Both the position numbers and the translations under genes were made by a program. From contig CAISUR010000579.1 in NCBI GenBank assembly GCA_903888655.1, forward strand, positions 1 to 18,703: 18,703 nucleotides of DNA, written 5' to 3'. Source of the stretch: an uncultured Bacteroidota bacterium. Its GTDB lineage: Bacteria; Bacteroidota; Bacteroidia; Flavobacteriales; Flavobacteriaceae. The notes below the pieces were generated by a model. That model was given only the letters and a program-made list of their open reading frames with translations. It did no database searches and had not been told where the DNA came from. Shown here in pieces: positions 7,350 through 14,755 of the stretch. How positions within the stretch are numbered: the first letter of the stretch is position 1; every line of letters begins with the position of its first letter.

Positions 7350-8177
7350 ATGCAGCAAATATTTAATTTTATATTTAAAAACAGCTATCGAATGCTGTTT
7401 TTGCTGCTTATGGTAATTGCCTCATTGTTAACGATTCAATCGCATTCCTATCACAGAAGTAAAATGATTAGTTCTGCTAATTTCTTTACTGGAGGCATAT
7501 ATCAAATCACTAATAATGTTGAGGGTTATTTTAATTTGAAAGTTCAAAATGAAGAACTTGCAAAAGAAAATGCACGACTTAAAAGTTTGCTGTTTAATAC
7601 CAAAGACACTACCAAAGTTCCCAATTTAGATTCAATAAAAGGGCTAAAGAAAATCGATATTATTATCTCAAAAGTGATCAAAAATTCCTATAGCAATCAG
7701 GTTAACTTCCTTACTTTAAATACCGGTTCTAAACAAGGAGTTGAACCAGAAATGGGAGTTATAAATAGTTTAGGGATTGTTGGTGTTGTAGAAAATACTT
7801 CAGCTAACTATTGTACGGTTTTAAGTATTCTTAATACAGAATCTCCAATCAATGCTAAAATCAAAAAATCTAATCATATTGGTTCATTAACTTGGAATGG
7901 CAAAAATACAGGATTTGTACAATTAACAGATGTTCCTAGATTAGCAACTGTTAAAAAAGGAGATACGATCGTTACAGGTGCGCAATCTAAAATATTTCCA
8001 GAGAATATAGGTATTGGAACTATTGAAAAAATCTATATTGATAATCAAACAAATTTCTACACCATCGATGTAAGATTGTTTAACGATATGACGAGTTTAG
8101 GACATGTTTATATTATAAAAAATAAAGACCGAGACGAAATTAATAATCTAGAAAAAAAGACTGAAAAAAATGAATAG
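7350..8177 (+). CDS. mreC: Cell-shape protein MreC
   Basis: MreC is a single-pass, periplasm-facing protein that links MreB/MreD to PBP2 and activates the RodA-PBP2 synthase. This 275-residue protein has a short cytoplasmic end, one membrane helix (about residues 13-30), a coiled-coil segment (about 62-82, with NEELAKENARLKSLL) and then the beta-rich domain with LNTGSKQGVEPEMGVINSLGIVGVV and KGDTIVTGAQSKIFPENIGIGTI, the conserved MreC core. The tail is highly charged (about 258-275). Its last 8 bases overlap mreD, so translation of the two is probably coupled. The ATG was chosen because the conserved N-terminal membrane anchor starts there. Confidence 0.93.
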   Translation: MQQIFNFIFKNSYRMLFLLLMVIASLLTIQSHSYHRSKMISSANFFTGGIYQITNNVEGYFNLKVQNEELAKENARLKSLLFNTKDTTKVPNLDSIKGLKKIDIIISKVIKNSYSNQVNFLTLNTGSKQGVEPEMGVINSLGIVGVVENTSANYCTVLSILNTESPINAKIKKSNHIGSLTWNGKNTGFVQLTDVPRLATVKKGDTIVTGAQSKIFPENIGIGTIEKIYIDNQTNFYTIDVRLFNDMTSLGHVYIIKNKDRDEINNLEKKTEKNE

Positions 8178-8676
8178 TGCTATGCTATTCAATATTGCCC
8201 GATTTATTTTGCTGCTTGTGGCACAGGTGGTTATATTCAACAATTTCAATTTTTTTGGATATATTAATCCGTATCCTTATATTCTATTCATTATTCTATA
8301 CCCAGTGAATGGTAATAAATATGGCTTATTGTTGGCTAGTTTTTTACTTGGTTTGACAATGGATTTATTTTGTAATTCTGGTGGAGTTCATGCCGCTTCT
8401 TGTTTGCTTCTTGCTTACTTTAGACCTTTATTATTTAAATTTTCTTTTGGTCTAAGCTACGAATATCAAACAGTTAGACTAAATGATGTATTAACTCCAG
8501 AACGATTTTCATTTATATTATTAGCAGTAATTATCCATCACATAACCTTATTTATATTAGAGGTTTTTGCTTTTGAATACCTTTGGACTATATTTTTACG
8601 AACCATTGTTAGCACACTATTCACCATTATAATTTGTATCTTAATTATTTACTTAATCAAGCCAAATAAACGATGA
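8170..8676 (+). CDS. mreD: Cell-shape membrane protein MreD
   Basis: A 168-residue, strongly hydrophobic protein with about five predicted membrane helices (roughly residues 5-25, 32-48, 52-75, 110-135 and 140-163). MreD is an integral membrane part of the elongation complex that binds MreC. The family is poorly conserved, so the call rests on size, topology, the weak signature PYPYILFIILYPV / LLASFLLGLTMDLF typical of Bacteroidota MreD, and its place between mreC and PBP2. The start overlaps the end of mreC by 8 bases, and its own stop overlaps the PBP2 start in an ATGA, so the genes are translationally linked. Confidence 0.9.
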   Translation: MNSAMLFNIARFILLLVAQVVIFNNFNFFGYINPYPYILFIILYPVNGNKYGLLLASFLLGLTMDLFCNSGGVHAASCLLLAYFRPLLFKFSFGLSYEYQTVRLNDVLTPERFSFILLAVIIHHITLFILEVFAFEYLWTIFLRTIVSTLFTIIICILIIYLIKPNKR

Positions 8677-10651
8677 GAAAAGCATTGCTTCCTACCATGG
8701 TTATTATCACAGCTTGTTTGTTGATGATACGATTGTTCTATTTGCAAATTATTGATGATTCATTACGACTTAAATCAGAAAATAATGCTATTAAAATTAA
8801 ATATGACTATCCCGAAAGAGGTTATGTTTACGACAGATATGGTAAATTATTGATTGCCAATCAACCTTCTTATGACATTATGGTTGTTCCAAAAGATGTT
8901 AAAGAATTAGATACCACCGAATTTTGTTCGCTTTTAGATATCACCAAAGATTTTTTTATTAAAAAAATGATAAAAGCAAGAACATACAGTCCTATGTTAC
9001 CGTCTGTTTTTCTCTCCCAGTTGAATAAAATTGAATATGCTGCATTTCAAGAAAAAATCAGAAAATTTAATGGATTTTATGTTCAAAAGCGTTCTTTGCG
9101 AGACTATCAAGTTGATTATGGCGCCAATGTCTTTGGTTTTATTACTCAAGTAAATGAAAATGTTGTTAAGAAAAATTCCTATTATGTTGGTGGAGACTTA
9201 ATTGGAAAACAAGGAATAGAAGAAAGTTATGAAACGTATTTGAGAGGACAGAAAGGCGTCAAATATGTTTTAAAAGATAAATTCAACAGAGAAATAGGTT
9301 CCTACAAAGAAGGGAAGTATGATACCATTTCCAAACAAGGTGATGATTTAACCTTAACTATCGATGGTGATTTACAGAAATATGGAGAAGAATTAATGGT
9401 TAATAAATGGGGTGGAATTGTCGCTATTGAGCCAAAAACTGGGGAAATTTTGGCGCTAGTTAGTGCTCCTGATTTCGACCCTGCGCTACTGGTAGGAAGA
9501 CGACGATCTAAAAATTATACACTACTCCATAACGATTCAATCGCAAAACCATTGTATGATAGAGGTTTATTGGCAGAATATCCCCCTGGTTCACCATTTA
9601 AGATACTCACTGCATTGGTAGCTCTTCAAGAGGGAGTTATTGATGAAAATACTACATTTTATTGTAACCACGGATTTAGTTTTGCACGTGGAAGATTTAT
9701 GAAGTGTCACTGCCACGGGGGCGCAATGCAATTACATAACGGTATTTATGAATCGTGTAATACGTATTTTTCTAATGTTTACATCAAAACGATTAACAAA
9801 TATAACAATCATTCCTATGCTGTTGATAAATGGTCAAATCATATAAAAAGTTTTGGGCTCGGAAAATTCATGGGTTACGATTTACCAATCGGAAAAAAGG
9901 TAAAATACCAACTTCCAAAACCTATAATAAGGTATATGCAGGATGGAATTGGGATGGGAAAACTATTGTTTCAAATGCAATTGGTCAAGGTGAAGTATTA
10001 ACAACTCCCATTCAACTTGCTAATTTAATGGCAGCTGTTGCTAATCGAGGATATTATTATACACCACATATTGTTAAAAAAATAAAAGGAGAACTATTAG
10101 ATAAAAAGTTCCGAACCAAACATGTCACTACAATTGACAAAAAATATTTTGAACCTGTAATTAATGGAATGTTTGATGTTTATAATAAAGGAACTGCTTT
10201 TGGACTCGGTGTTGCAGGTATTGATATTTGTGGTAAAACTGGTACGGCCGAAAACTATTTAAAAGTTAATGGAAAACGTGTCAAACTACAAGACCACTCG
10301 ATTTTTGTTGCTTTTGCACCGAAAGATGATCCTAAAATTGCTATTGCTGTTTTTGTCGAGAATGGATATTGGGGTAAAAGATGGGCAGGACCAATTACTA
10401 CCTTGATGATTGAAAAATATTTAAGACGAAAAATTACAAAGGTTGACTTTGAAAAACGAATGTTAGAAGGAAGTTTGAAAGATCAATATAGCAAGTTGTA
10501 TCCAAGAAAACATCAAGATAGTATTGGGCTAATCAACTCAAGACTTAAAGATAGTATTGCCAAAGAACGCATTAAAAATGATTCCATTGGGAATAAAGAA
10601 AAAAAATTGATTAAATTGGATTCTACAAGAATTAAATCGAGAAAACAATGA
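8673..10651 (+). CDS. mrdA: Penicillin-binding protein 2 (elongation transpeptidase), interrupted by a -1 frameshift at 9893-9899
   Basis: PBP2 cross-links the glycan made by RodA during elongation. Frame A runs 8673-10001 (442 residues): a membrane anchor (about residues 6-27), the PBP dimerisation domain (about 45-220), then the start of the transpeptidase domain with the catalytic SPFK motif (Ser307, Lys310) and SCN (361-363). Homology then moves to the -1 frame, from just after the A6 tract at 9893-9898 to the TGA at 10649-10651. That part holds the third motif KTGT (about residue 522 of the restored protein) and a charged, probably disordered tail. Restoring one base gives GKKGKIPTSKTYNK and an otherwise normal 659-residue protein. 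Without it the product lacks KTG and should be inactive. A homopolymer sequencing error is the most likely cause; a real mutation or ribosomal slippage is also possible. The gene overlaps mreD and rodA by 4 bases each. Confidence 0.9.
9893..9899 (+). other. A_AAA_AAG slippery heptamer at the PBP2 frame change
   Basis: In the upstream frame the codons are GGA AAA AAG GTA, so bases 9893-9899 read A_AAA_AAG in the X_XXY_YYZ phase, the heptamer used by E. coli dnaX for -1 frameshifting. A -1 slip here continues as GGT AAA ATA CCA and gives exactly the expected PBP2 sequence. Loss of one A from an original GGAAAAAAAGG would create the same heptamer automatically, so its presence alone does not prove programmed slippage. 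Downstream pairing is weak (ATACC 9905-9909 with GGTAT 9931-9935), and no strong stimulatory structure is seen. Confidence 0.55.
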
Positions 10652-11910
10652 AACATCAGAGCATAACCAACAATCTTGATTGGATAAGTGTCATTATCTT
10701 TATTACTTTGGTAGTAATGGGATGGCTTAACATTTATTCCTCATCATTATCTTCGGTTACTGGCGATTCCTCTATTTTTGATTTATCTCAATTTTATGGT
10801 AAACAGTTATTGTATATTGGATTAGCCTTTCCATTGATTTTAATTATTCTATTTGTTGAAGGTAAGTTTTATGAAAAATATGCATCGCTGATCTATACCG
10901 TATCGGTATTATCCATTGCAGGATTATTTGTATTTGGTAAATCTGTTAAGGGGCAAGCCAATTGGTATTCCTTTGGAGCCTTTGGATTACAGCCCTCGGA
11001 ATTTGCAAAAGCCGCTACTTCATTAGCATTAGCAAAATATCTGTCCGATGTTCAAGTTAATTTAAAGAATTTGAACAACCAAATGATTTCTATGGCAATT
11101 GTTTTCTTTCCGGTATTATTAATTGCTATACATGACCCAGGAAGTGCTTTAATTTATGCAATTTTCTTTGTTGTTCTTTACCGTGAAGGAATGCCTGGGT
11201 GGTATTTAATGACTGGTTTTATTGCCATCATTTTGTTTATTTTAATGCTTATAACCAATAATCCATTTATTGTGATTGGAATATCAATTGTAGTTTTGGC
11301 AATTAATTATTACCGAAGCCGACTTATTGACAGGAACCTTATTGCCAGTGGAATTTTGATTGTTATTATTGCTATTTTTTCGTTTTCAGTGAGTTTTGTG
11401 TTTAATAATGTTTTTAAGCAACACCATAGAGACCGTTTTAATATATTACTCGGAAAGCAAGTAGATATGAAAGGTATTGGTTATAATATTCATCAATCCG
11501 AAATTGCTATTGGTTCTGGAGGTTGGATTGGTAAAGGATACCTTGAAGGAACACAAACCAAAGGAGGCTTTGTGCCAGAACAACATACAGATTATATTTT
11601 TACAACAGTAGGCGAGGAGTGGGGATTTATAGGAAGTCTAATTGTTATTGGATTGTTTGTGGCATTAATTCTTCGTATTATCTATTTAGCAGAAAGGCAA
11701 AAAACCAAATTCAGTAGAGTCTATGGTTATTGTGTAGCAGGAATTCTATTTACGCACTTTTTTATAAACATTGCTATGGTTGTTGGTGTTTTCCCTACAG
11801 TTGGAATTCCGTTACCTTTCTTCTCTTATGGAGGTTCTGGTCTATGGGGATTTACGATATTGTTATTCATCTTTCTGAAGATGGATGCTAATAAAGTAAA
11901 TGAATGGTAG
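10648..11910 (+). CDS. rodA: Rod-shape protein RodA (SEDS peptidoglycan glycosyltransferase)
   Basis: RodA polymerises lipid II into glycan strands in complex with PBP2. The 420-residue protein has about ten hydrophobic membrane segments. SEDS signatures seen: QPSEFAKAA (115-123), HDPGSALIY (162-170, with the conserved Asp163), GSGGWIGKGYLEGTQTKGGFVPEQHTDYIF (quoted in parts: GSGGWIGKGYLEGTQ and GFVPEQHTDYIF), where Asp315 in the large external loop corresponds to the catalytically needed acidic residue, and GIPLPFFSYGGSG near the C-terminus. FtsW is the main alternative, but the position directly after PBP2 and overlapping it by ATGA indicates RodA. It is the last gene of the cluster. Confidence 0.95.
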   Translation: MKHQSITNNLDWISVIIFITLVVMGWLNIYSSSLSSVTGDSSIFDLSQFYGKQLLYIGLAFPLILIILFVEGKFYEKYASLIYTVSVLSIAGLFVFGKSVKGQANWYSFGAFGLQPSEFAKAATSLALAKYLSDVQVNLKNLNNQMISMAIVFFPVLLIAIHDPGSALIYAIFFVVLYREGMPGWYLMTGFIAIILFILMLITNNPFIVIGISIVVLAINYYRSRLIDRNLIASGILIVIIAIFSFSVSFVFNNVFKQHHRDRFNILLGKQVDMKGIGYNIHQSEIAIGSGGWIGKGYLEGTQTKGGFVPEQHTDYIFTTVGEEWGFIGSLIVIGLFVALILRIIYLAERQKTKFSRVYGYCVAGILFTHFFINIAMVVGVFPTVGIPLPFFSYGGSGLWGFTILLFIFLKMDANKVNEW

Positions 11911-12233
11911 TTTTTCTGAAATAATTCGATTTACAATTAGTATTCACAATCAAATTGAAAACAAAAACACCTCGCAATTTAAATCGTCAGGCATTTTTTT
12001 ATTTTCTAGATCTTCGCAACTATTTCACTAAACCGCCACCACTTTGCTTTTTCTCCGTTTGAATGTCGGTGTTCTCTTTTTGAAGTTTTAAGTTCCCAAA
12101 ATTGTATGTTAATGAAATTCTAAACGTTCTAGAATCATTCTTTTGTCTTAACTATAATCAAAAGAAAACCAATATTAATTTATAATGCCCAACGTTTCAT
12201 CCTAAGGCATTATCAATTTAGTTATTATTATTT
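11911..12233. other. Intergenic stretch between convergent rodA and the kinase gene
   Basis: This 323-base gap holds a minus-strand remnant of an outer-membrane protein gene (12020-12151). Upstream of it lies an imperfect CCT...AGG pairing (about 11970-11991) before seven T (11994-12000), which could be a worn terminator for rodA. The rest (12152-12233) shows no gene. I see no clean hairpin for the end of the minus-strand kinase gene. Confidence 0.4.
12020..12151 (-). pseudogene. Decayed C-terminus of an outer-membrane beta-barrel (TonB-receptor-like) protein
   Basis: On the minus strand a 43-codon open stretch ends at a TAG (12022-12020). It contains TFRISLTYNFGNLKL, then KENTDIQTEKKQSGGGLVK. 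An aromatic-rich last strand of the form FRxSLTYNFGN, followed by a polar tail, is how many Bacteroidota outer-membrane barrel family proteins (CarboxypepD_reg-like plus barrel) end. Just upstream (12152-12154) the frame has a stop, and no further barrel sequence can be read up to the kinase gene, so only the 3' tip of a deleted gene seems to remain. Alternative: chance similarity in a short stretch, which I think less likely because motif, stop and polar tail occur together. Confidence 0.55.
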
Positions 12234-12848
12234 CTAAAACAATCCGTTAATTTCGGCATCAATTCGGTTAATGATTAACCCTAAATCTTCGGGGTTGTTT
12301 ACAAAATCAATGTCGTCTACATCAATAATTAAAAGTTTTCCTTTGTCATACGTCGTGATCCAGGCTTCATAACGTTCGTTTAATCGACTTAAATAATCAA
12401 TCGAGATGGTGTTTTCATAGTCGCGACCACGTTTGTGAATTTGTCCTACTAAATTAGGTATAGAACTTCGCAAGTAAATCAATAAATCGGGTGCTTTCAC
12501 CAAGCTTTCCATCAATTCAAACAAGGATTTATAGTTTTCAAAATCACGATTGGTCATTAATCCCATAGCGTGAAGGTTGGGAGCAAAGATGTGAGCATCT
12601 TCATAAATCGTTCGGTCTTGAATGATTTTTTTGCCGCTTTCACGAATTTGCAGCACTTGACGAAAACGACTGTTCAAGAAATAAATCTGTAAGTTAAAAG
12701 ACCATCGTTCCATTTGATGGTAAAAATCATCCAAATAAGGATTGTCAACTACGTCTTCAAAATGAGGTTCCCATTTAAAATGTTTGGCTAAAAGACGCGT
12801 TAAGGTCGTTTTTCCTGCGCCTATGTTTCCTGCTACAGCTATATGCAT
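12234..12848 (-). CDS. Deoxynucleoside kinase (deoxyadenosine/deoxycytidine kinase type)
   Basis: A 204-residue P-loop kinase of the dNK family, which phosphorylates salvaged deoxynucleosides at the 5' position. Features seen: Walker A GNIGAGKT (7-14); QDRTIYED (77-84), whose DR pair and following Glu belong to the family's substrate and catalytic site; and the LID region with KRGRDYE (139-145), whose arginines contact the phosphates. Length is normal for bacterial members. Specificity (dA, dG, dC or dT) cannot be told from the motifs. Its ATG overlaps the stop of the upstream exported protein by one base (TAATG), so the two form a coupled operon transcribed from about 13680. It converges on rodA. 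Confidence 0.9.
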   Translation of the reverse strand: MHIAVAGNIGAGKTTLTRLLAKHFKWEPHFEDVVDNPYLDDFYHQMERWSFNLQIYFLNSRFRQVLQIRESGKKIIQDRTIYEDAHIFAPNLHAMGLMTNRDFENYKSLFELMESLVKAPDLLIYLRSSIPNLVGQIHKRGRDYENTISIDYLSRLNERYEAWITTYDKGKLLIIDVDDIDFVNNPEDLGLIINRIDAEINGLF

Positions 12849-13639
12849 TATGGTACGGTAATTTTATAATTTGTAATTCCTTGGGGGGTAAAAATAGATA
12901 AAATTTGGTCTTTGTAATAGAAATTTTTTAACGATTTCTCAACAATATCAATTTCGTAACGTTTGTTGATATTCCGGTCTAACAAATAAAGAACGTTGTC
13001 ATTAGAATAAAGAAGTTTGTTTTCATTGAGCAGTTGTAGATTTCTAGAAGCTTCTACCACACCATTTTGGGAAATTCTGCCATAAATAGTACTCGTGTTC
13101 CATTGATTATGTTTGTCAATCCAATGAAAATAATTGAAATCGGTTTGATAAAATTTGACTCCGTCGGCAATAGACATTCCGAGATTTTGATAAGTGTTCG
13201 TCACTAAATCATATAAGCCTATTTGTTGGTTTAAAGTATTAAAAAACCATAGTTTATTTTGCCCAGAAATTCCAACAGCGCTAGCCATAATGGGAGTATA
13301 GAGTTTGGAGAAATCAACTCGTTGAATCTCATTCAGCTGATTGTCTAAAACGATTACTACATTGAATTCTTCATAAAAAACAATCAATTTAAGCGGATTC
13401 AGAATATCAACTTTGGTAATGGTTCCCAAAGAAAGATTTTGATATTGCATCACATTATTTTCAGATTTTTTAAAAAGTGTATTGTCTTTAATGTAAAAGT
13501 AATTATGAAAACCGTCAAAACCTACAAAAGAATCGGCATCAAAAGTTACAATGTCGATTTTTGTCGCGTTAATTTTTTGATACTGACCAAAGCCAGATCC
13601 TGATATTATAAATAAGAATAAGCAAATGAATTTTCTCAT
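12848..13639 (-). CDS. Exported protein of unknown function, possibly beta-propeller-like
   Basis: I do not recognise a named family. From the Met at 13639 it has 263 residues and begins MRKFICLFLFIISGSGFGQ, a good signal peptide with cleavage likely just before or after Gln19; a longer start at 13762 would bury this signal and is rejected. The mature part is rich in short beta-type repeats with aromatic and Asp/Asn turns (FVGFDGFHNYFYIKDNTLF, NKLWFFNTLNQQIGLYDL, NVLYLLDRNINKRYEID), suggesting propeller-like blades. There is no lipobox Cys and no catalytic motif that I can name. It is the first gene of a two-gene unit, and its stop overlaps the start of the deoxynucleoside kinase. The pairing with a cytoplasmic kinase does not reveal its function. 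Confidence 0.8.
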   Translation of the reverse strand: MRKFICLFLFIISGSGFGQYQKINATKIDIVTFDADSFVGFDGFHNYFYIKDNTLFKKSENNVMQYQNLSLGTITKVDILNPLKLIVFYEEFNVVIVLDNQLNEIQRVDFSKLYTPIMASAVGISGQNKLWFFNTLNQQIGLYDLVTNTYQNLGMSIADGVKFYQTDFNYFHWIDKHNQWNTSTIYGRISQNGVVEASRNLQLLNENKLLYSNDNVLYLLDRNINKRYEIDIVEKSLKNFYYKDQILSIFTPQGITNYKITVP

Positions 13640-13681
13640 ACTGATGCTAAAGTACATTAAACTAATTGAATTGATTGTTGT

Positions 13682-13716
13682 CAAAGATAAATATTTAACA
13701 AATCTTTGGTAACAAA
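13682..13716 (-). promoter_or_regulatory. Promoter of the exported protein-kinase operon
   Basis: On the minus strand, TTTG (13716-13713), a 23-base spacer and TATCTTTG (13689-13682) fit the Bacteroidota promoter pattern. The -7 box ends 42 bases before the chosen start at 13639 and downstream of the rejected longer start, which supports the shorter start. Confidence 0.55.
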
Positions 13717-13732
13717 ACACCAATACATTCGT

Positions 13733-13740
13733 CATATTTG
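13733..13740 (+). promoter_or_regulatory. Possible -7 box for the GLPGLI gene
   Basis: CATATTTG differs from TAnnTTTG at its first base. A TTTG at 13705-13708 lies 24 bases upstream, slightly beyond the usual spacing. It is 30 bases before the gene start, and the region is divergent, so a promoter is expected here; the match itself is weak. Confidence 0.35.
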
Positions 13741-13770
13741 CTACGTTAAATTTTGAAAACACAATATATT

Positions 13771-14715
13771 ATGAAAAAAATAGTCTTTGCAGTTGCCTTT
13801 TTGTTCGTTTTTGCTGCATCCAATGCCCAAAAAGATTTTCAAGGAATGGCAGTGTATGAATCTAAAACCAGTACGGCCGATTTCAAAAAACGATTTGAAG
13901 GAAATAAAGACATCACTCCCGATATGCAAAAAACCATCGAGGAACGTATGAAAAAAATGTTTGAAAAAACATTTATTTTAAACTTTGACAAACAAGCTTC
14001 AATCTATAAAGAAGAAGAAAAATTAGACGCGCCCGGACAAGGAAATGGTGGAGGAATGCGAATGATGAGTAACATGATGGGTGGCGGCGGAACATACTAT
14101 AAAGACGTAAAACAAAAAGCTTATTCTGTTGATAAAGAGTTTATGGGAAAAGAATTTTTGATAAAAGATTCTCTAAAGACCTATAAATGGGTAATGGAAG
14201 CAGAAACACGTCAAATAGGTGGATATACTTGCTATAAAGCGACTACGGTAATACCTGCAAGTAAAACTGATTTTAGAAACTATCGTCCGCGAGCTGACAG
14301 AGACAATGCAAAAAAAGACGATTCTAAAAAAGACGATAGTAAAGCTACAGATACTAAAGCAACTGATGGAAAAGAAAAGAAGACAAGCTTTCTTGATGAA
14401 ATTGATTTGCCAAAAGAAATCACAATTACAGCATGGTATACTCCAGAAATCCCCATCAATCAAGGACCAGAAGGATATTGGGGATTACCTGGTTTAATTC
14501 TAGAAGTTAACGACGGAAAAACAATAATTTTATGTTCCAAAGTGGTGTTAAATGCAAAAGACAAGGCAGACATTAAAGCACCAACAAAAGGAAAAGTAGT
14601 TTCTCAAAAAGAATATGATGATACCATTATCAAAAAAATGGAAGAGTTTCGACAAATGAATAGTGGTCCTGGTGATCATGGCGGTCCCGGACGAGGAATG
14701 CGATTTGGTGGTTAG
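13771..14715 (+). CDS. GLPGLI family protein, Gly/Met-rich, exported
   Basis: A 314-residue exported protein with the family-naming motif GLPGLI at residues 238-243, in a WGLPGLILEV context. The start at 13771 gives a clean signal peptide (MKKIVFAVAFLFVFAASNAQ); a TTG in frame at 13753 is an unlikely alternative. Residues 89-110 are Gly/Met-rich (GNGGGMRMMSNMMGGGG) and the C-terminus is again Gly-rich (GPGDHGGPGRGMRFGG). Residues 181-199 hold the charged repeats KKDDS-KKDDS followed by KATDT-KATD. The family occurs in Bacteroidota and has no settled biochemical role. It lies 40 bases before a barrel protein gene, an arrangement seen elsewhere in this phylum, so it is probably a periplasmic partner of that barrel. 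The Met/Gly clusters could bind metal, which is speculation. Confidence 0.88.
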   Translation: MKKIVFAVAFLFVFAASNAQKDFQGMAVYESKTSTADFKKRFEGNKDITPDMQKTIEERMKKMFEKTFILNFDKQASIYKEEEKLDAPGQGNGGGMRMMSNMMGGGGTYYKDVKQKAYSVDKEFMGKEFLIKDSLKTYKWVMEAETRQIGGYTCYKATTVIPASKTDFRNYRPRADRDNAKKDDSKKDDSKATDTKATDGKEKKTSFLDEIDLPKEITITAWYTPEIPINQGPEGYWGLPGLILEVNDGKTIILCSKVVLNAKDKADIKAPTKGKVVSQKEYDDTIIKKMEEFRQMNSGPGDHGGPGRGMRFGG

Positions 14716-14755
14716 TAAACGGCCAATAATTCGACTAATTCATTAAAAATTAAAT

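Noticed and set aside
9830..10651. Second PBP2 reading frame as a separate gene starting at 9830
   Set aside because: Its first 20 or so residues are the wrong frame of the upstream part; real PBP2 homology in this frame begins only after 9898. It is the second half of one gene.
13640..13762. Longer N-terminus for the unknown exported protein (start at 13762)
   Set aside because: It would place 41 residues before a clear signal peptide and would start upstream of the best promoter match.
13753..13770. TTG start for the GLPGLI protein at 13753
   Set aside because: The ATG at 13771 begins directly with a typical signal peptide and has the A-rich leader usual here.
14173..14463. Antisense open frame in the GLPGLI gene, rich in Phe, Cys and Ser
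   Set aside because: The odd composition is just the reverse complement of the Lys/Asp repeat region.
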